A DNA stretch of 6,940 nucleotides from Burkholderiales bacterium (lineage in GTDB: Bacteria; Pseudomonadota; Gammaproteobacteria; Burkholderiales; Usitatibacteraceae), in contig JADGRS010000164.1 of assembly GCA_017880705.1 (NCBI GenBank), positions 1 through 6,940 of the forward strand, written 5' to 3'. The notes under the pieces are model-generated. The model ran no database searches. It saw nothing but the letters and a program-made list of their open reading frames with translations, and was not told the origin of the DNA. The translations under genes were made by a program, and so were the position numbers. How positions within the stretch are numbered: the stretch's first letter is position 1; the number at the start of each line of letters is the position of its first letter. Positions 5,634 through 6,940 of this stretch are shown here, piece by piece.

Positions 5634-6211
5634 GGCTGTCCCGTGAGCGAATAGCCCGACACGTCGAACTGCATGAACATCTCCGGCTCCGCGCCGGGAG
5701 CGGGCCGGAAGTTCGACGGCACCTGAGAGCGGATCGTCAGGTTGTCGACGAACAGGTAGGGGGCGCGGTTCTCGATCCCGTCGAGGATCTTGCGCATCGC
5801 CTGCACGCTCGCCGTGAGCTGCACGTTCACGGTGATCTGCCGGTAGCGCCCGTCGTCCTTCGAGACCGGCGCCTGCACGGTGATGAGCCTTCCGCCGCCG
5901 CTCTCCACGATCGAGCGCAGCGCTTCCTGCGCTTCGGCCGCGGAAAGCGCCGCCGCGCCGCTTCGCAGGAAGAACTTGCGGGGGTCCTTGGCGCGCATCG
6001 CCTCGAGCTGCTTCGCGACCACGGGACGCGAGGCGGCGATGCGGCCGTAGCGCTCCAGCCGGTCGGTCGCATCATCGAGCGCCGTGTCGTAGTGCCGGTG
6101 CAGGAGCCAGACCGGCAGCGCGACCGCGCCCATGACTGCGACGATCGCGCCGAACAGCAATCCGATCGCGGCGCGGCGGCTTTGCCGGGGATTCAGGTTT
6201 GCGATCGCCAT
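5630..6211 (-). CDS. gspM: Type II secretion inner-membrane protein GspM (subtype b-like), 193 aa
   Basis: Partner of GspL in the inner-membrane assembly platform. Residues 1-13 are short, basic and cytoplasmic (MAIANLNPRQSRR), then a single membrane helix spans about 14-37. A charged helical stretch (about 41-75) follows, then a ferredoxin-like domain (about 85-190). That domain contains FLRSGAAALSAAEAQEALRS, LITVQAPVSKDDGRYRQI, VNVQLTAS and a final strand FMQFDVSGYSL. This is the layout of T2SS protein M subtype b rather than of classical GspM, judged by eye. The ATG at 6211 lies 4 nt after the gspL stop with only a weak ribosome site, suggesting translation is coupled to gspL. An upstream Met at 6268 would add 19 residues rich in Arg and Pro and overlap gspL by about 50 nt, so I did not use it. 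Confidence 0.85.
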   Translation of the reverse strand: MAIANLNPRQSRRAAIGLLFGAIVAVMGAVALPVWLLHRHYDTALDDATDRLERYGRIAASRPVVAKQLEAMRAKDPRKFFLRSGAAALSAAEAQEALRSIVESGGGRLITVQAPVSKDDGRYRQITVNVQLTASVQAMRKILDGIENRAPYLFVDNLTIRSQVPSNFRPAPGAEPEMFMQFDVSGYSLTGQP

Positions 6212-6215
6212 GGCG

Positions 6216-6940
6216 CTATTTTCCCGGGGGTTTCGCGGGAGGCTGCGCCGCGGCGGGCGCTTTCGCATCGGGCGGCGGCGGCTGTTGCGCGGGGGCGGTG
6301 GGCGTGGGCGGAGGCACCGGAGCGACGGACACTGCGTCGAGGATGGGCCGCGATTCGGGCTGCGGGCGCGTGCGCACCTCCGCGGCGATCATGTATCGAA
6401 CCGTGTTCGGCTGCGAGCCGCGCACCTCGGTACCTCGCGGAGCCGCATTCTGCAGGAGCGTCGAGCCCTCGAGGATCTCGATCAGCTTCGAGGACGACGT
6501 CGTCTCCCCGCTGATCTGCACTTCGCGCCCCTTGCCCACGGTCTTCAGCTCGAATTGCTGCACCCACGTATTGTCGGGCAGCAGTCGCGAGATCTCCTCG
6601 ATGAAGGCGAGCGCCGGATAGGTCCGGAGCTTGCGCGCGAGGAGGAAGTTGTAGTCGCCCACCTGGCGCTCGAGCTCGCGCGCGATGCCGTCGGTCGCTT
6701 CCGCTTCCAAGCGCGCCTTGGTGAGGATCGGGTTCAGGGCGATCACCGTCAGGCGCTTCTGCACGATGGGCAGCAGGAGCGCGGCGGCCAGGAGCAGGAT
6801 CACCGCGGCCAGGAGCCCGCGCTGGATCATCCGTTCGCGGGACGACTCGCGCTCGCCGCGCTGCTCCGTGGGCAGCAAGTCGAGGGGCGCGCGGGATCCG
6901 CTCGAATCGTCGCGCAACCCCACGCCCTGCACGCTCGCTC
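6216..6940 (-). CDS. gspL: Type II secretion GspL/PilN-like protein, C-terminal part (5' end cut by window)
   Basis: The reading frame stays open to the right edge, so this is the C-terminal 241 residues of a longer protein; a GTG at 6932 is not needed as a start. Expected role: inner-membrane platform protein that recruits the GspE ATPase through a cytoplasmic actin-like domain, which would lie outside the window. Visible parts, numbered from the first whole codon: the PLDLLPTEQRGERE motif that precedes the helix in GspL and PilN proteins (about 19-32), a membrane helix (about 40-58; LLAAVILLLAAALLLPI), and a charged, probably coiled-coil stretch (about 60-100). Then comes a PilN-like ferredoxin domain (about 105-190; FIEEISRLLPDNTWVQQFEL ... 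QISGETTSSSKLIEILEG ... VRYMIAAEVRTRP), and last an Ala/Pro-rich tail of about 50 residues. A PilN-type protein with a separate PilM-like partner cannot be excluded without upstream sequence. Confidence 0.82.
   Translation of the reverse strand, partial: ASVQGVGLRDDSSGSRAPLDLLPTEQRGERESSRERMIQRGLLAAVILLLAAALLLPIVQKRLTVIALNPILTKARLEAEATDGIARELERQVGDYNFLLARKLRTYPALAFIEEISRLLPDNTWVQQFELKTVGKGREVQISGETTSSSKLIEILEGSTLLQNAAPRGTEVRGSQPNTVRYMIAAEVRTRPQPESRPILDAVSVAPVPPPTPTAPAQQPPPPDAKAPAAAQPPAKPPGK

Noticed and set aside
4848..5654. 268-codon plus-strand frame over the GspC-like gene
   Set aside because: Arg/Gly-rich shadow without domains; the minus-strand frame has a membrane helix, an HR domain and an ATGA coupling to gspM.

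Overview
The window is GC-rich, and every gene I can support lies on the minus strand, so transcription runs from the right edge to the left. The gene families and their order suggest a Gram-negative proteobacterium, most likely a betaproteobacterium or a close relative. This is inferred from gene content only. There is no RNA gene, IS element or CRISPR array.

Right half (6940 to 2571): the 3' end of a type II secretion system (T2SS) operon in the order gspL (cut by the window edge) - gspM - gspC/xpsN-like - gspD. The genes are almost contiguous: 4 nt between L and M, an ATGA overlap between M and C, and 9 nt between C and D. The order, with an HR-domain protein just before a terminal secretin gene, is that of the Xanthomonas xps cluster (L-M-N-D). 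GspL and GspM form the inner-membrane platform. The HR-domain protein links that platform to the secretin, and GspD forms the outer-membrane channel. GspD here has a lipobox and no recognisable C-terminal pilotin-binding domain, so it looks like a self-piloting 'liposecretin'. GspL and the GspC-like protein end in long Ala/Pro-rich tails, and GspD has such a segment after its lipid anchor. A hairpin with a T-rich tail follows gspD at 2550-2510.

Middle (2434 to 1979): a separate small unit with its own sigma70-like promoter, encoding a 133-aa predicted lipoprotein with an NTF2-like look.

Left (1942 to 235): a monocistronic-looking gene for a 509-aa secreted protein of unknown function. It has a sigma70-like promoter, a perfect 16-bp palindrome in the leader, a strong Shine-Dalgarno and a strong UUCG-loop terminator. 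It is a reasonable candidate cargo for the T2SS, but nothing in the sequence proves this.

Left edge (213 to 1): three helically phased copies of GTAGTACAA lie upstream of a new gene, of which only the first 25 codons (a hydrophobic export-type N-terminus) are in the window.

I found no complete, clearly new system. The points most worth following are the lipidated secretin with its proline-rich tether, the uncharacterised secreted protein, and the two operator-like DNA elements.
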